The notes beneath the pieces are model-generated. The model searched no databases. It was not told the DNA's origin and saw only the letters and a list, made by a program, of their open reading frames with translations. The translations under genes were made by a program, and so were the position numbers. From NCBI GenBank assembly GCA_910588855.1, contig CAJUSR010000031.1:1-41860 (forward strand): 41,860 bases of DNA, read 5' to 3'. This document shows, one piece after another, positions 7,764 to 16,042 of the stretch (the first letter of the stretch is position 1; each line of letters starts with the position of its first letter). Source of the stretch: an uncultured Kineothrix sp. (lineage in GTDB: Bacteria > Bacillota > Clostridia > Lachnospirales > Lachnospiraceae).

Positions 7764-9350
7764 CTAAAAAGCTTTTGTTGTCCATTTTGTGCAATCCCAT
7801 ACATCGGTAACCCAGCCGTCATAGAAATCCGGTTCATGGCAGACGAGGAGAAGGCTTCCCTTATAGGCTGCAAGGGCACGTTTCAATTCTGTTTTGGCAT
7901 CCACATCCAAATGATTGGTTGGCTCATCCAGCAAAAGGAGATTGGTTTCCCGGTTTATCAATTTGCACAACCGGACTTTTGCCTGTTCCCCTCCGCTTAA
8001 AACTTTGACTTTGCTTTCGATATGCTTGGTGGTTAAACCGCATTTGGCTAAGGCGGAACGGACTTCGTATTGGGTATAGGAAGGGAAATCCTTCCATATT
8101 TCTTCGATGCATGTAGTTGCAATATCCTGCGGCATCTCCTGCTCAAAATAGCCGATATGCAGATAATCCCCTTGCTCTACGGTACCGGAAAGGGGCGGGA
8201 TTAGGCCAAGGATACTTTTTAAAAGGGTGGATTTGCCAATTCCGTTTGCACCGATGAGCGCAATCTTCTGCCCCCGTTCCATAGTAAGGTTAAGGGAGGA
8301 AGATAAAGGGTTGTCATAGCCGATAACAAGATTATCGGTTTGGAAAATGTACCGGCCGGGGGTGCGTGCTTCTTTAAAATGAAATTCCGGTTTAGGGCGT
8401 TCGGCGGCCAATTCGATGACATCCATTTTATCCAGTTTTTTCTGCCGGGACATAGCCATGTTCCGGGTAGCTACCCGTGCTTTGTTCCGGGCAACAAAGT
8501 CTTTCAAATCCGCAATTTCTTTTTGCTGCTTATGGTAGGCGGCTTCTAACTGTGACTTCTTCATGGCATAGACTTCTTCAAACTTATGGTAATCGCCTAC
8601 ATAACGGTTCAATTCCCGGTTATCCATGTGGTATATGATGTTGATGACGCTGTTTAAAAACGGGATATCATGGGAAATGAGGATGAAGGCATTTTCATAT
8701 TCCGTCAAATACCGTTTCAGCCATTCGATATGTTCCGCGTCCAAATAGTTGGTAGGCTCATCCAAAAGCAGGATATCCGGTTTTTCCAGTAAAAGTTTGG
8801 CCATCAGCACTTTCGTCCGCTGTCCGCCGCTTAAATCATCCACGTCTTTGCCCAGCCCGTAAGGGATGGTTTCATCTTCGGTTTTGCCGATATCGGAGAG
8901 CCCTAAGGCTCTGGAGATTTCTTCGATTTTAGAATCTATCATATAAAAATCATGCATAGTCAGCATGTCTTGGATGGTTCCCAGTTCTTCCATATAGATA
9001 TCCAATTCTTCAGGGGAAGCTTCTCCCATTTTGCCGCAGATTTCATTCATCCTCGCCTCCATTTCAAAAAGGAAGGAAAATGCGGAGGAAAGCACGTCGC
9101 GGACGGTCATTCCCTTCTCCAACGCAGCATGTTGGTCCAGATAACCGACTCTTACATTCTTTGCCCATTCTATTTTGCCTTCGTCCGGCATTAATTTTCC
9201 GGTAATAATATTCATGAAAGTAGATTTCCCTTCGCCATTGGCGCCGATTAAGCCGATATGTTCGCCTTTCAGCAGGCGGAAGGATACGTTTTCAAAGATA
9301 GCACGGTCGCCGAAACCGTGGGTTAGGTTTTCTACATTTAAAATGCTCAT
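7764..9350 (-). CDS. ABC-F family ATPase (ribosome-associated)
   Basis: This 528-residue soluble protein has two ABC ATPase domains and no membrane segment, the ABC-F layout. Domain 1 has Walker A GANGEGKST, signature LSGGQRTKV and Walker B LLLDEPTNYLD; domain 2 has GANGIGKST, LSGGEQAKV and LLLDEPTNHLD. The linker between them (about 240-320) is charged and helical, as in factors that enter the ribosomal E site. ABC-F proteins act in translation control or antibiotic resistance; the YkpA/YbiT-like length favours a housekeeping role. I chose ATG at 9350 because AAAGGAA lies just upstream; a longer in-frame start would add a hydrophobic leader unlike the family. Confidence 0.94.
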   Translation of the reverse strand: MSILNVENLTHGFGDRAIFENVSFRLLKGEHIGLIGANGEGKSTFMNIITGKLMPDEGKIEWAKNVRVGYLDQHAALEKGMTVRDVLSSAFSFLFEMEARMNEICGKMGEASPEELDIYMEELGTIQDMLTMHDFYMIDSKIEEISRALGLSDIGKTEDETIPYGLGKDVDDLSGGQRTKVLMAKLLLEKPDILLLDEPTNYLDAEHIEWLKRYLTEYENAFILISHDIPFLNSVINIIYHMDNRELNRYVGDYHKFEEVYAMKKSQLEAAYHKQQKEIADLKDFVARNKARVATRNMAMSRQKKLDKMDVIELAAERPKPEFHFKEARTPGRYIFQTDNLVIGYDNPLSSSLNLTMERGQKIALIGANGIGKSTLLKSILGLIPPLSGTVEQGDYLHIGYFEQEMPQDIATTCIEEIWKDFPSYTQYEVRSALAKCGLTTKHIESKVKVLSGGEQAKVRLCKLINRETNLLLLDEPTNHLDVDAKTELKRALAAYKGSLLLVCHEPDFYDGWVTDVWDCTKWTTKAF

Positions 9351-9393
9351 AAAGGTTCCTTTCTTTGTGATATTTATAGCAATAGCAAGTGAT

Positions 9394-9422
9394 AGTATAG
9401 CACAGAAAATGTTTTTGAGCAA
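9394..9422 (-). promoter_or_regulatory. Promoter of the ABC-F gene
   Basis: On the minus strand, -35 TTGCTC (9422-9417) and -10 TATACT (9399-9394) are separated by exactly 17 bp. The -35 box coincides with the GAGCAA core of the YesN-type motif that serves the divergent sugar operon, so the two promoters may influence each other. Confidence 0.7.
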
Positions 9423-9469
9423 AAAATCATTCTATTAGGCATTTAGAATAATTTTTTTCTGTATAAAAT
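9414..9469 (+). promoter_or_regulatory. Likely YesN-type activator site and promoter of the permease operon
   Basis: The 31-bp motif at 9414-9444 begins TTTGAGCAAAAAAT and ends GCATTT. It matches 15953-15983 at 27 of 31 positions. A -10-like TAAAAT lies at 9464, 50 nt from the motif start; the other copy has TAAAAT at 51 nt. Within the motif the GCA-A/T-rich core recurs after 20 bp, about two helical turns, as expected for an AraC-type dimer. Confidence 0.6.
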
Positions 9470-9511
9470 GAAAGGGAAACATGGAAAAAGTACAGAAAAG
9501 AGGTTTGTGGA

Positions 9512-10384
9512 ATGAAGTTCCGGTGGAAAAAAGAAGTTCCTTATTTATTATTTTTATTTCCGGCATTTATAGTATATACGGCTTTGATTATGTGGCCGCT
9601 CTTGCAGGCATTCGGTCTGTCTTTTACGGATTGGAAAGGGTATACTATGGAAGGGCTGAATTATGTCGGGTTAAAGAATTACATAAAGATTTTCGGCGAT
9701 AAAGAGATGGTGTATGCAATTAAAAACACCATTATTTATGCTGTTTTTAATCCGATGCTTGTCACGGTCCTGGCAGTTCCGCTGGCGGTTATCCTCAATT
9801 CAAAAATGAAGACAAAAAATTTCCAGCGGGCGGCATTTTTCTTTCCGTCTGTTCCAAGCGCATTGATTTTAGGGTATTTATGGTCATATATTATGTCTCC
9901 GTTAGATTATGGAGTGTTGAACCGGTTTGTGACAGCGCTTGGGTTTGAACCTATATTATGGCTGGCCCATCCGAAAGTGGCTTTGCTTTCGGTGATATTG
10001 GTAAGCGTTTGGAATGTGCTTGGCTGGCATGCCTGCATTTATATTGCACAGTTGCAGGGGATTCCGGAAGATTTGTTTGAGGCGGCGAGGATAGACGGGG
10101 CAACGGCAATACAGATGTTTTTTAGGATTACACTCCCTCTTCTCCGCCCGGCTATGGCAACCAGCGTTATGCTGCTGTTAATCAATGCTTTGAAAATATT
10201 TGATTTGCCGTTTGCATTGACCGGGGGAGGGCCTGGTTATTCCACTACCATGCTTTCGCAGGTAATTATCCAAAGGGGATTTGTAGATAAAATGTATGGC
10301 AGGTCTATGGCGGCGGCCATTCTGTTCTGTATTTTTGTAGTGGCGGTAACCGTTATACAGAGGAAGGCAGCAAGGGAGGATTGA
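9512..10384 (+). CDS. CUT1 sugar ABC transporter permease, MsmF/UgpA type
   Basis: This 290-residue inner-membrane protein has six predicted spans. The EAA loop, which docks the ATPase, is visible near residues 190-215 (LFEAARIDGATAIQMFF, then PLLRP). With the next gene it would form the channel for an oligosaccharide delivered by the lipoprotein encoded at 16043. No ATPase gene is in the window, which fits Firmicutes that share one MsmX-like ATPase among CUT1 systems. ATG 9512 follows an AGAGG site. Its stop overlaps the next gene's start. It is likely driven by the YesN-type promoter at 9414-9469. Confidence 0.94.
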   Translation: MKFRWKKEVPYLLFLFPAFIVYTALIMWPLLQAFGLSFTDWKGYTMEGLNYVGLKNYIKIFGDKEMVYAIKNTIIYAVFNPMLVTVLAVPLAVILNSKMKTKNFQRAAFFFPSVPSALILGYLWSYIMSPLDYGVLNRFVTALGFEPILWLAHPKVALLSVILVSVWNVLGWHACIYIAQLQGIPEDLFEAARIDGATAIQMFFRITLPLLRPAMATSVMLLLINALKIFDLPFALTGGGPGYSTTMLSQVIIQRGFVDKMYGRSMAAAILFCIFVVAVTVIQRKAARED

Positions 10385-11217
10385 TGATGAGGTCTTTATG
10401 GAAAAAAGTGCGTTGTATAATCGGGGAAGCAACTATGTTGCTCATATGCTGTATTTTTCTTTTACCTTTTTATTATCTGGTAGTGAATACTTTTAAAAAC
10501 CAGCAGGAAGCATCGTCCGCCCCGATGGCGCTTCCGGCAACAGTGAGTTTTGAGAATTACATAAAGGCGTTTGACAGCATGGATTTTTTCCGTAGTTTTG
10601 GGAACTCATTGTTGATTACGGCGGTATCGGTTACGGTGATTGTCCTGTTTGGGGCGATGGCGGCATACCCCATAGCGCGGAGGAAACATAAAGTCTATAA
10701 AGGCATTTTGCTGTATTTCCTGTTAGGCTATATGGTTCCGGCACAGACGATTATGGTTCCTTTATATTTAACGTTGCAGAAGATGCACCTTTTGAACAAC
10801 ATTTGGGGACTAGTTGTAATTTACTCGAGCTGGTGTAATTTTTCCTTATTTTTGTATCAGGGGTTTTTTGGAAGTGTACCGGAGGAATTAGAGGAATCTG
10901 CCAGGATAGACGGGTGCGGGCCGTGGAAAAGCTTTTGGCTGATTACTTTTCCATTGCTGCAGCCGGTAACGGCAACTATTGTTATCTTTGAGGTTATGTG
11001 GATTTGGAATGATTTCCTTTATCCATATCTGTTTTTAAGCTCGAACAAGTCATTTACTTTAGTTATGCAAGTATACAAAGGGGTGGGGCAATTCAGCAAT
11101 GATTGGGGAATGATGATGGCAACGATGGTAATTGTCCTGATACCGGTGCTGGTTTTTTATTTGTTCATGCAAAAAAATATTGTAGCAGGGATTACCAGCG
11201 GCTCGGTAAAGGGGTAG
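10384..11217 (+). CDS. CUT1 sugar ABC transporter permease, MsmG/UgpE type
   Basis: The second permease has 277 residues and six spans, with the EAA loop near residues 180-205 (LEESARIDGCGPWKSFW, then PLLQP) and the family ending AGITSGSVKG. ATG 10384 overlaps the preceding TGA by one base (TGATG), which means translational coupling; AGGGAGG lies just upstream. ATG 10387 is also possible. It would pair with the 9512 product. Confidence 0.94.
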   Translation: MMRSLWKKVRCIIGEATMLLICCIFLLPFYYLVVNTFKNQQEASSAPMALPATVSFENYIKAFDSMDFFRSFGNSLLITAVSVTVIVLFGAMAAYPIARRKHKVYKGILLYFLLGYMVPAQTIMVPLYLTLQKMHLLNNIWGLVVIYSSWCNFSLFLYQGFFGSVPEELEESARIDGCGPWKSFWLITFPLLQPVTATIVIFEVMWIWNDFLYPYLFLSSNKSFTLVMQVYKGVGQFSNDWGMMMATMVIVLIPVLVFYLFMQKNIVAGITSGSVKG

Positions 11218-11275
11218 GAAGAAATCCCTGCATAATACCAGGCAAAAGCGGAAAGGTTTTTAAAGGAGGAAAAAA

Positions 11276-12208
11276 ATGATACCAAATGCGCCACTTTTCA
11301 GGGATCCGATATTGGACGGGGCTGCGGATCCTGTGATTATCTGGAATAAGAACGAAAGGAGCTGGTGGATATTTTATACGGCGCGGCGGGCATATGCGCC
11401 GAGTATTGGTGTATCCTATATGCATGGGAGCGATATTGGGATTGCAAGTTCAGGGGATGGCGGAAAAACATGGATTTACCGCGGGAAGGCAAAAGGGCTT
11501 GCCTTTGAGGAGGGGCAAAACACATATTGGGCGCCGGAGGTAATCGAACAGGACGGAGTATATCACATGTATCTGTCTTATGTTAGAGGGATTGCATTTG
11601 ACTGGAATTGCGGGCGGGATATTGTGCATTATACAAGCAAGGATTTGTGGAACTGGGAATTTCAGTCAAAGTTGGAACTTACTTCCGATAGGGTGATTGA
11701 TGCATGTGTTATACAGCTTCCGGAACAAGGGTTTAAAATGTGGTATAAGGATGAAGTACATGGATGTTTTACTTACACGGCATACAGCAGGGACTTGTAC
11801 CGCTGGCAGGCGGGAGAAGCGGAAATTACGGATTGCGCGCACGAAGGGCCGAACGTATTTTGGCTGGAAGGATTTTACTGGATGATAACGGATCCGTGGG
11901 AAGGCCTTGGCGTATATAGAAGTGTAGATGCCAGAGAATGGAAACGGTGCGGCAATATTTTGGACAGGCCGGGAATACGGAAGGATGATGGAGCAATAGG
12001 ATGCCATGCCGATGTGCTGGTACATAAGGGCCGGGCATACATTTTCTATTTTACCCATCCGGAGGTGGGCATGGAAGAAAGAAATGCCCCGGAATTTTTA
12101 CGGGAATACCGACATAGGCGCAGTTCCTTGCAGGTGGCGGAGCTTAAGGTTAGCAACAGTGGCCTTGTTTGTGACAGGAATCATGTGGAGATTGATTTGG
12201 AGCCGTGA
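11276..12208 (+). CDS. GH43/GH32-type five-bladed propeller glycosidase-like protein
   Basis: This cytosolic 310-residue protein has no signal peptide. The pattern is that of a five-bladed beta-propeller glycosidase: DPILDGAADPVIIWN at the start with a candidate catalytic Asp, repeated W/Y-rich blades such as WWIFYTARRAY and YWAPEVIEQDGVYHMYLS, and a later VIDACVIQ segment. GH43 and GH32 enzymes cleave arabinosides, xylosides, galactosides or fructosides; the family and bond cannot be fixed here. AAAGGAGGA precedes ATG 11276. It lies in the permease-YesMN operon, so it should act on the imported sugar. It could also be a non-catalytic relative. Confidence 0.72.
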   Translation: MIPNAPLFRDPILDGAADPVIIWNKNERSWWIFYTARRAYAPSIGVSYMHGSDIGIASSGDGGKTWIYRGKAKGLAFEEGQNTYWAPEVIEQDGVYHMYLSYVRGIAFDWNCGRDIVHYTSKDLWNWEFQSKLELTSDRVIDACVIQLPEQGFKMWYKDEVHGCFTYTAYSRDLYRWQAGEAEITDCAHEGPNVFWLEGFYWMITDPWEGLGVYRSVDAREWKRCGNILDRPGIRKDDGAIGCHADVLVHKGRAYIFYFTHPEVGMEERNAPEFLREYRHRRSSLQVAELKVSNSGLVCDRNHVEIDLEP

Positions 12209-12210
12209 TT

Positions 12211-13992
12211 ATGTATCGAAAATTACAAGAGTTTATGAACCGGAATATAGTGAGAAGATTGACAGTGTTATTAATCCCTGCGGTATGTGGGATTTTTATA
12301 CTGTCATTTCTTGCTGTAAGCCATATGTATTCCAGGGATTTAATCGAAAGTATTGAGGCGCAGACCCAATATTCAGTAGAGACAGCCAGCATTCATATGG
12401 ATTATTGCGTGGAGGGGATAAAAAATTCCCTGAATAATCTTTCAAGGAATAGCAGTATACGCAAAATGGCTGGCATGGATTTGGGCAATATTGATTATAG
12501 CGAGTATTTAAAGCATGAAAGGAACCTGAAGCAGGCCGTTAATTCTGCGGTGTATGCGGATAAAAATCTTCAGGATTTGGTGATTGTAGGGAATAATGGG
12601 TATCAGTACGAATTTCTGAGCAGCTTTTATACGGACATTACGGAAACGGAATGGTTTGGCGCTTATGTGGATTTGGAGAAGAAGGGGTTCCAATATATCT
12701 TGCCTCATGATTTGGACTATTATTCCAAAGGGAAACGCCCGATGTATGAACAGGCGGTTTCCGTCCTGCTTCCTATCAAAGAGGCGGGGGAAATTCTGGG
12801 ATATGCCATAGCGGATATCGGTATCGGCCGTTTAATTGAGATGCCGGAAATGGCGGATGGGGCGGGAAATATCAAAACTTACATTGTAAATCAGGAAATG
12901 GATTTTTACTATGATGTGGTAGACGGAACCAATCATGTATGCGGGGAGGAAACATTTCTTTCCGTCTTTGGGGATAAAAGAAGTGATTTTGTAACGGTAG
13001 GCAATGAATTTATTGCCTATTCCAGAATGCAGAGCAATGGATGGTATATTGTGTCCGTTTATGAACATGATGATATTATCCGCTCTGTACGCAACATGCA
13101 GCGGATAGGGGGCGTTATGGTCTGGGCCAGTTGTATGCTGATTCTTTGCGTCAGTCATTTGATGTCCGGTTACATTAACCGGCCGGTCCATGAATTGTTG
13201 GAAAGAATCCAGGCGGTGGAAATGCGGGACTTTCGGAATGTGGAATCCGATTATAAAAACCAGCCCGGGGAAATCGTACTGATAAGAAAACGGTTTGAGG
13301 AGATGGTACAGCAGATTGACGAGCTGGTAAATAAAGTATATCTGGACGAAATATACCGTAAGGAAATGGAATATGAACAGTTGGTGAATCAGATTAATCC
13401 TCATTTCCTATATAATGTGCTACAACTGATTCAGTCTAAGGCAGTATTGAGCGAAAATTATGAAATTAATGATATCGTAGTGGCTTTAAGCAAACTGCTG
13501 CGGTATGCGATGAACAATCAGGCAAAAATAGTTACGGTGGAAGAAGAATGCGATTATGTATCCAACTATCTATTATTATATGAACAGCGTTATACCGGGA
13601 AATTTACGTATAAAATCCGGTTGGAAGGCAGGGCGGCACAGTGCAGGATTATGAAGTTTGCTATTCAGCCAATCGTGGAAAATTGCATCAAACATGGGCT
13701 GCGCAGGCAAGGAGGGGGAAGCATCCGTATATGTGCCGGGGTACAGGAGGATATGCTTCGGATAAGCGTCTGGGATAACGGGAATGGAATCCCCCAGGAA
13801 CGGTTGGAAAATCTAAAACGGTATATCCGTGAAACATCGGAGAAAGAAGAATCTATCGGACTGCGGAATGTATACCAAAGATTGAAATTGATGTATGATG
13901 GCAGGGCGGGAATGGAAATCGAAAGCGAAGAGGGGAAGTATACCAAAGTGATTATTTTAATACCGGCAGAAGCCTGTAGCGAGGAGAAATAA
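12211..13992 (+). CDS. YesM-type sensor histidine kinase
   Basis: This 593-residue membrane kinase has one span at about 17-38, an extracellular sensor domain to about 295 (dCache-like by position), a second span at about 300-320, a HAMP segment, and a His_kinase domain with His398 in QINPHFLYN. The ATPase domain shows PIVENCIKHGL (N box), WDNGNGI (G1) and IGLRNVYQRL (G2). This is the YesM/LytS class that pairs with AraC-type response regulators to sense sugars or sugar-binding proteins. ATG 12211 has GGAG at 12199-12202; a GTG at 12205 overlapping the previous stop is the alternative. The partner lies 4 nt downstream. Confidence 0.95.
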   Translation: MYRKLQEFMNRNIVRRLTVLLIPAVCGIFILSFLAVSHMYSRDLIESIEAQTQYSVETASIHMDYCVEGIKNSLNNLSRNSSIRKMAGMDLGNIDYSEYLKHERNLKQAVNSAVYADKNLQDLVIVGNNGYQYEFLSSFYTDITETEWFGAYVDLEKKGFQYILPHDLDYYSKGKRPMYEQAVSVLLPIKEAGEILGYAIADIGIGRLIEMPEMADGAGNIKTYIVNQEMDFYYDVVDGTNHVCGEETFLSVFGDKRSDFVTVGNEFIAYSRMQSNGWYIVSVYEHDDIIRSVRNMQRIGGVMVWASCMLILCVSHLMSGYINRPVHELLERIQAVEMRDFRNVESDYKNQPGEIVLIRKRFEEMVQQIDELVNKVYLDEIYRKEMEYEQLVNQINPHFLYNVLQLIQSKAVLSENYEINDIVVALSKLLRYAMNNQAKIVTVEEECDYVSNYLLLYEQRYTGKFTYKIRLEGRAAQCRIMKFAIQPIVENCIKHGLRRQGGGSIRICAGVQEDMLRISVWDNGNGIPQERLENLKRYIRETSEKEESIGLRNVYQRLKLMYDGRAGMEIESEEGKYTKVIILIPAEACSEEK

Positions 13993-13996
13993 GAAA

Positions 13997-15526
13997 ATGT
14001 ATAAGGTTGTTTTTGTGGATGACGAAGAGCAGAATCTTCTTCTTATGGAAAAAATTATTGATTGGGAAGAACTGGGGTTCCGGGTGAGCGGTATGGCGCT
14101 GGATGGGGATGAAGGGCTGGAAATGTACCGGGAAATCCAACCGGATTTGATGCTGGTGGATATTAAGATGGATGAAATGAATGGGCTTTCCTTAATCCGT
14201 AAGCTGAGGGAAGAATATAGGGCAGAGGAGACATTGTTTATTATTGTTACGGCTTATGATGAATTTTCCTATGCGCAGCAGGCGATACGGTTAAATGTGG
14301 AAAATTATCTGCTGAAACCATTGGAAAGACAGAAAATGGCGGAAATGATACGGAAAATAAAAAGGCGGCTGGATAAGGAAAGGGAAGAAAATATGCGCCA
14401 GCTCTTGTTGGGGAAACAGCAAAATGCCTTTCTGTTTGAAAAAGCGCTGTCGCAGTTATGGGAAACTTTTATCCGGGGAGAGGCGGATGCATCGGGGGAT
14501 TATGGGCTGGAAAATGTAATCGCAGAGGATGTGTACCGTTCTTTTATACTGTTTTCCCCGGAGGAACCGGACGAAAAGCTGCTGGAAATTGTGGAAAATT
14601 GGGATATCGGGTTTTGCTTCCGAAGACAGGATGGGATTTTCGGAGTTGTCAGGGAAAGCGATTGGTGTCTGATAGAGGAGGCATATCAAAAATTAAGGGC
14701 AACGGAAGGCAGGAGACGGTATATGCTTCAGGCAAATGGAACTTTTTCCAATGAAAATGAGTTTGCCAGGAGCATACAACAATGTGTTTTGGACAGATAT
14801 ACATTGTTTTATGAAGAAAAAAGCGGAATGTATTACAGCGGGGAAAGGGAGGGGATGGCAAGGGAATATGAGGCGATGGATAGAGGGATTGCTGTGGATG
14901 AAATGCTGAAAGAATTACTTTATCAGGGGAAAAGCGATATTTCCGAAAAAATGCTGGCACAGATTATGGATGAAGCAAAGAAAAGGAATGGAAACCCCGG
15001 ACAATTGGCAGATATGATGCTGGATATGCTTTACCAGCTGAAAATCCAACTGACGAAAACCTATATGGAAAGGGCATTTGCACTGCTCCGGCACCAGAAC
15101 TTTCTGGTGTTGTATGAATTTCATACGTCGAAAAAGCTGCAAAGGGCATTGGAACAGGTTTTCAGGGATGTGGCGGGGCAAGTACAGGAAATAAAAAATG
15201 ACAAAGGCAATCATTCCACAATGGATAAGATTGTGGACTATATACAGAAAAACTATTGGAGCAGGGAATTTTCAGCCACAGAGGCAGCAGAAGCGGTAAG
15301 CTTAAGCAGGAACTATCTTTTAAAAATATTTAAGGAGGAAAAAGGAATCTCTTTCTGGGATTATGTGACCCAGTTAAGAATGGAAAAAGCAAAAGAGCTT
15401 TTAAAAAATACGGATTGTACGATTTATTCGATTAGCCTGGATATCGGTTACGAAAGCCAATACCATTTCAGCCGGAAATTTAAATCATTATTCGGGATAT
15501 CGCCGGTGGAATTTCGTAACTTATAG
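13997..15526 (+). CDS. YesN-type response regulator with AraC DNA-binding domain
   Basis: This 509-residue cytosolic regulator begins with a receiver domain (residues 1-125): acidic pair Asp8-Asp9, phosphoacceptor Asp55 in LVDIKMDEMNG, TAYDE, and Lys in LLKPLE. A long central region of about 250 residues follows, typical of YesN proteins. The C-terminal AraC domain has two helix-turn-helix units (SATEAAEAVSLSRNYLLKIF and IYSISLDIGYESQYHFSRKF). It is activated by the kinase just upstream. Its likely targets are the repeated motif at 9414 and 15953, in front of the two transcription units of this locus. Confidence 0.95.
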   Translation: MYKVVFVDDEEQNLLLMEKIIDWEELGFRVSGMALDGDEGLEMYREIQPDLMLVDIKMDEMNGLSLIRKLREEYRAEETLFIIVTAYDEFSYAQQAIRLNVENYLLKPLERQKMAEMIRKIKRRLDKEREENMRQLLLGKQQNAFLFEKALSQLWETFIRGEADASGDYGLENVIAEDVYRSFILFSPEEPDEKLLEIVENWDIGFCFRRQDGIFGVVRESDWCLIEEAYQKLRATEGRRRYMLQANGTFSNENEFARSIQQCVLDRYTLFYEEKSGMYYSGEREGMAREYEAMDRGIAVDEMLKELLYQGKSDISEKMLAQIMDEAKKRNGNPGQLADMMLDMLYQLKIQLTKTYMERAFALLRHQNFLVLYEFHTSKKLQRALEQVFRDVAGQVQEIKNDKGNHSTMDKIVDYIQKNYWSREFSATEAAEAVSLSRNYLLKIFKEEKGISFWDYVTQLRMEKAKELLKNTDCTIYSISLDIGYESQYHFSRKFKSLFGISPVEFRNL

Positions 15527-15601
15527 GCAACCTGCCAGCCAAACCGCATTTGCATAGCAAATCGTACTTGCACGGATATGCCATATAGTCAACAGGATTC
15601 G

Positions 15602-15825
15602 GGTGTCAAAAGGTCTGTCCGGCAGCGCCGCTTGGCAGATGGCACAAAAGAATATTGTGCGCGTTTTGCTGTACGAAGCATTCCGATGAGCCTCTTAAGA
15701 CGAAAATCGTGTTCAGCATTGGCTTCCACGATTTTTGAGTCTCCTCTCCATCGTACAAAAATCACTTGCACAATATTTTTTGTGCCATCTGCCAAGCGGC
15801 GCTGCCGGACAGACCTTTTGACACC
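15602..15825. mobile_element. Long palindromic element, MITE-like, 224 bp
   Basis: The arms 15602-15660 and 15768-15825 are reverse complements that differ by one extra base over 58-59 nt. The interior also pairs: TGTACGA with TCGTACA, and CGAAAATCGTG (15701-15711) with CACGATTTTTG (15727-15737), around a 15-nt loop. Similarity extends weakly to about 15595. No transposase and no clear target duplication are present. A 109-codon frame across it is an artefact of the palindrome. It separates yesN from the binding-protein promoter, in a 516-bp gap. Confidence 0.75.
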
Positions 15826-15952
15826 TGAACCACAACGGGAACCTATTCTCCATTATGATGAGGAAGTGGGCGTGGGCTGGGGCTTTTCTACCGATATGTT
15901 TTACTGAAAGAGGCAAAAGGGGCGTCTGTATTTGGCATATGATTAGAAGTCA

Positions 15953-16009
15953 TTTGAGCAAAAAATGATGGTATTAAGCATTTTAGGGGGGAGGGAAAGC
16001 CGTTAAAAT
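15953..16009 (+). promoter_or_regulatory. Likely YesN-type activator site and promoter of the binding-protein unit
   Basis: This is the second copy of the 31-bp motif (15953-15983): TTTGAGCAAAAAAT, then TATTAAGCATTT. Four mismatches separate it from the copy at 9414. TAAAAT at 16004-16009 lies 51 nt from the motif start, against 50 nt in the first copy. The same spacing at two otherwise unlike upstream regions argues for a shared activator. Confidence 0.6.
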
Positions 16010-16042
16010 AAGGTTATCAAACAAAAGAAGGGAGAGGATTCT

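Noticed and set aside
12832..13404. 190-codon minus-strand frame opposite the YesM gene
   Set aside because: It is antisense to the sensor and HAMP parts of a well-supported kinase, with no motif of its own.
15578..15907. 109-codon frame across the long palindrome, and matching minus-strand frames
   Set aside because: The same peptide appears on both strands because the DNA is an inverted repeat. There is no ribosome site and no domain.
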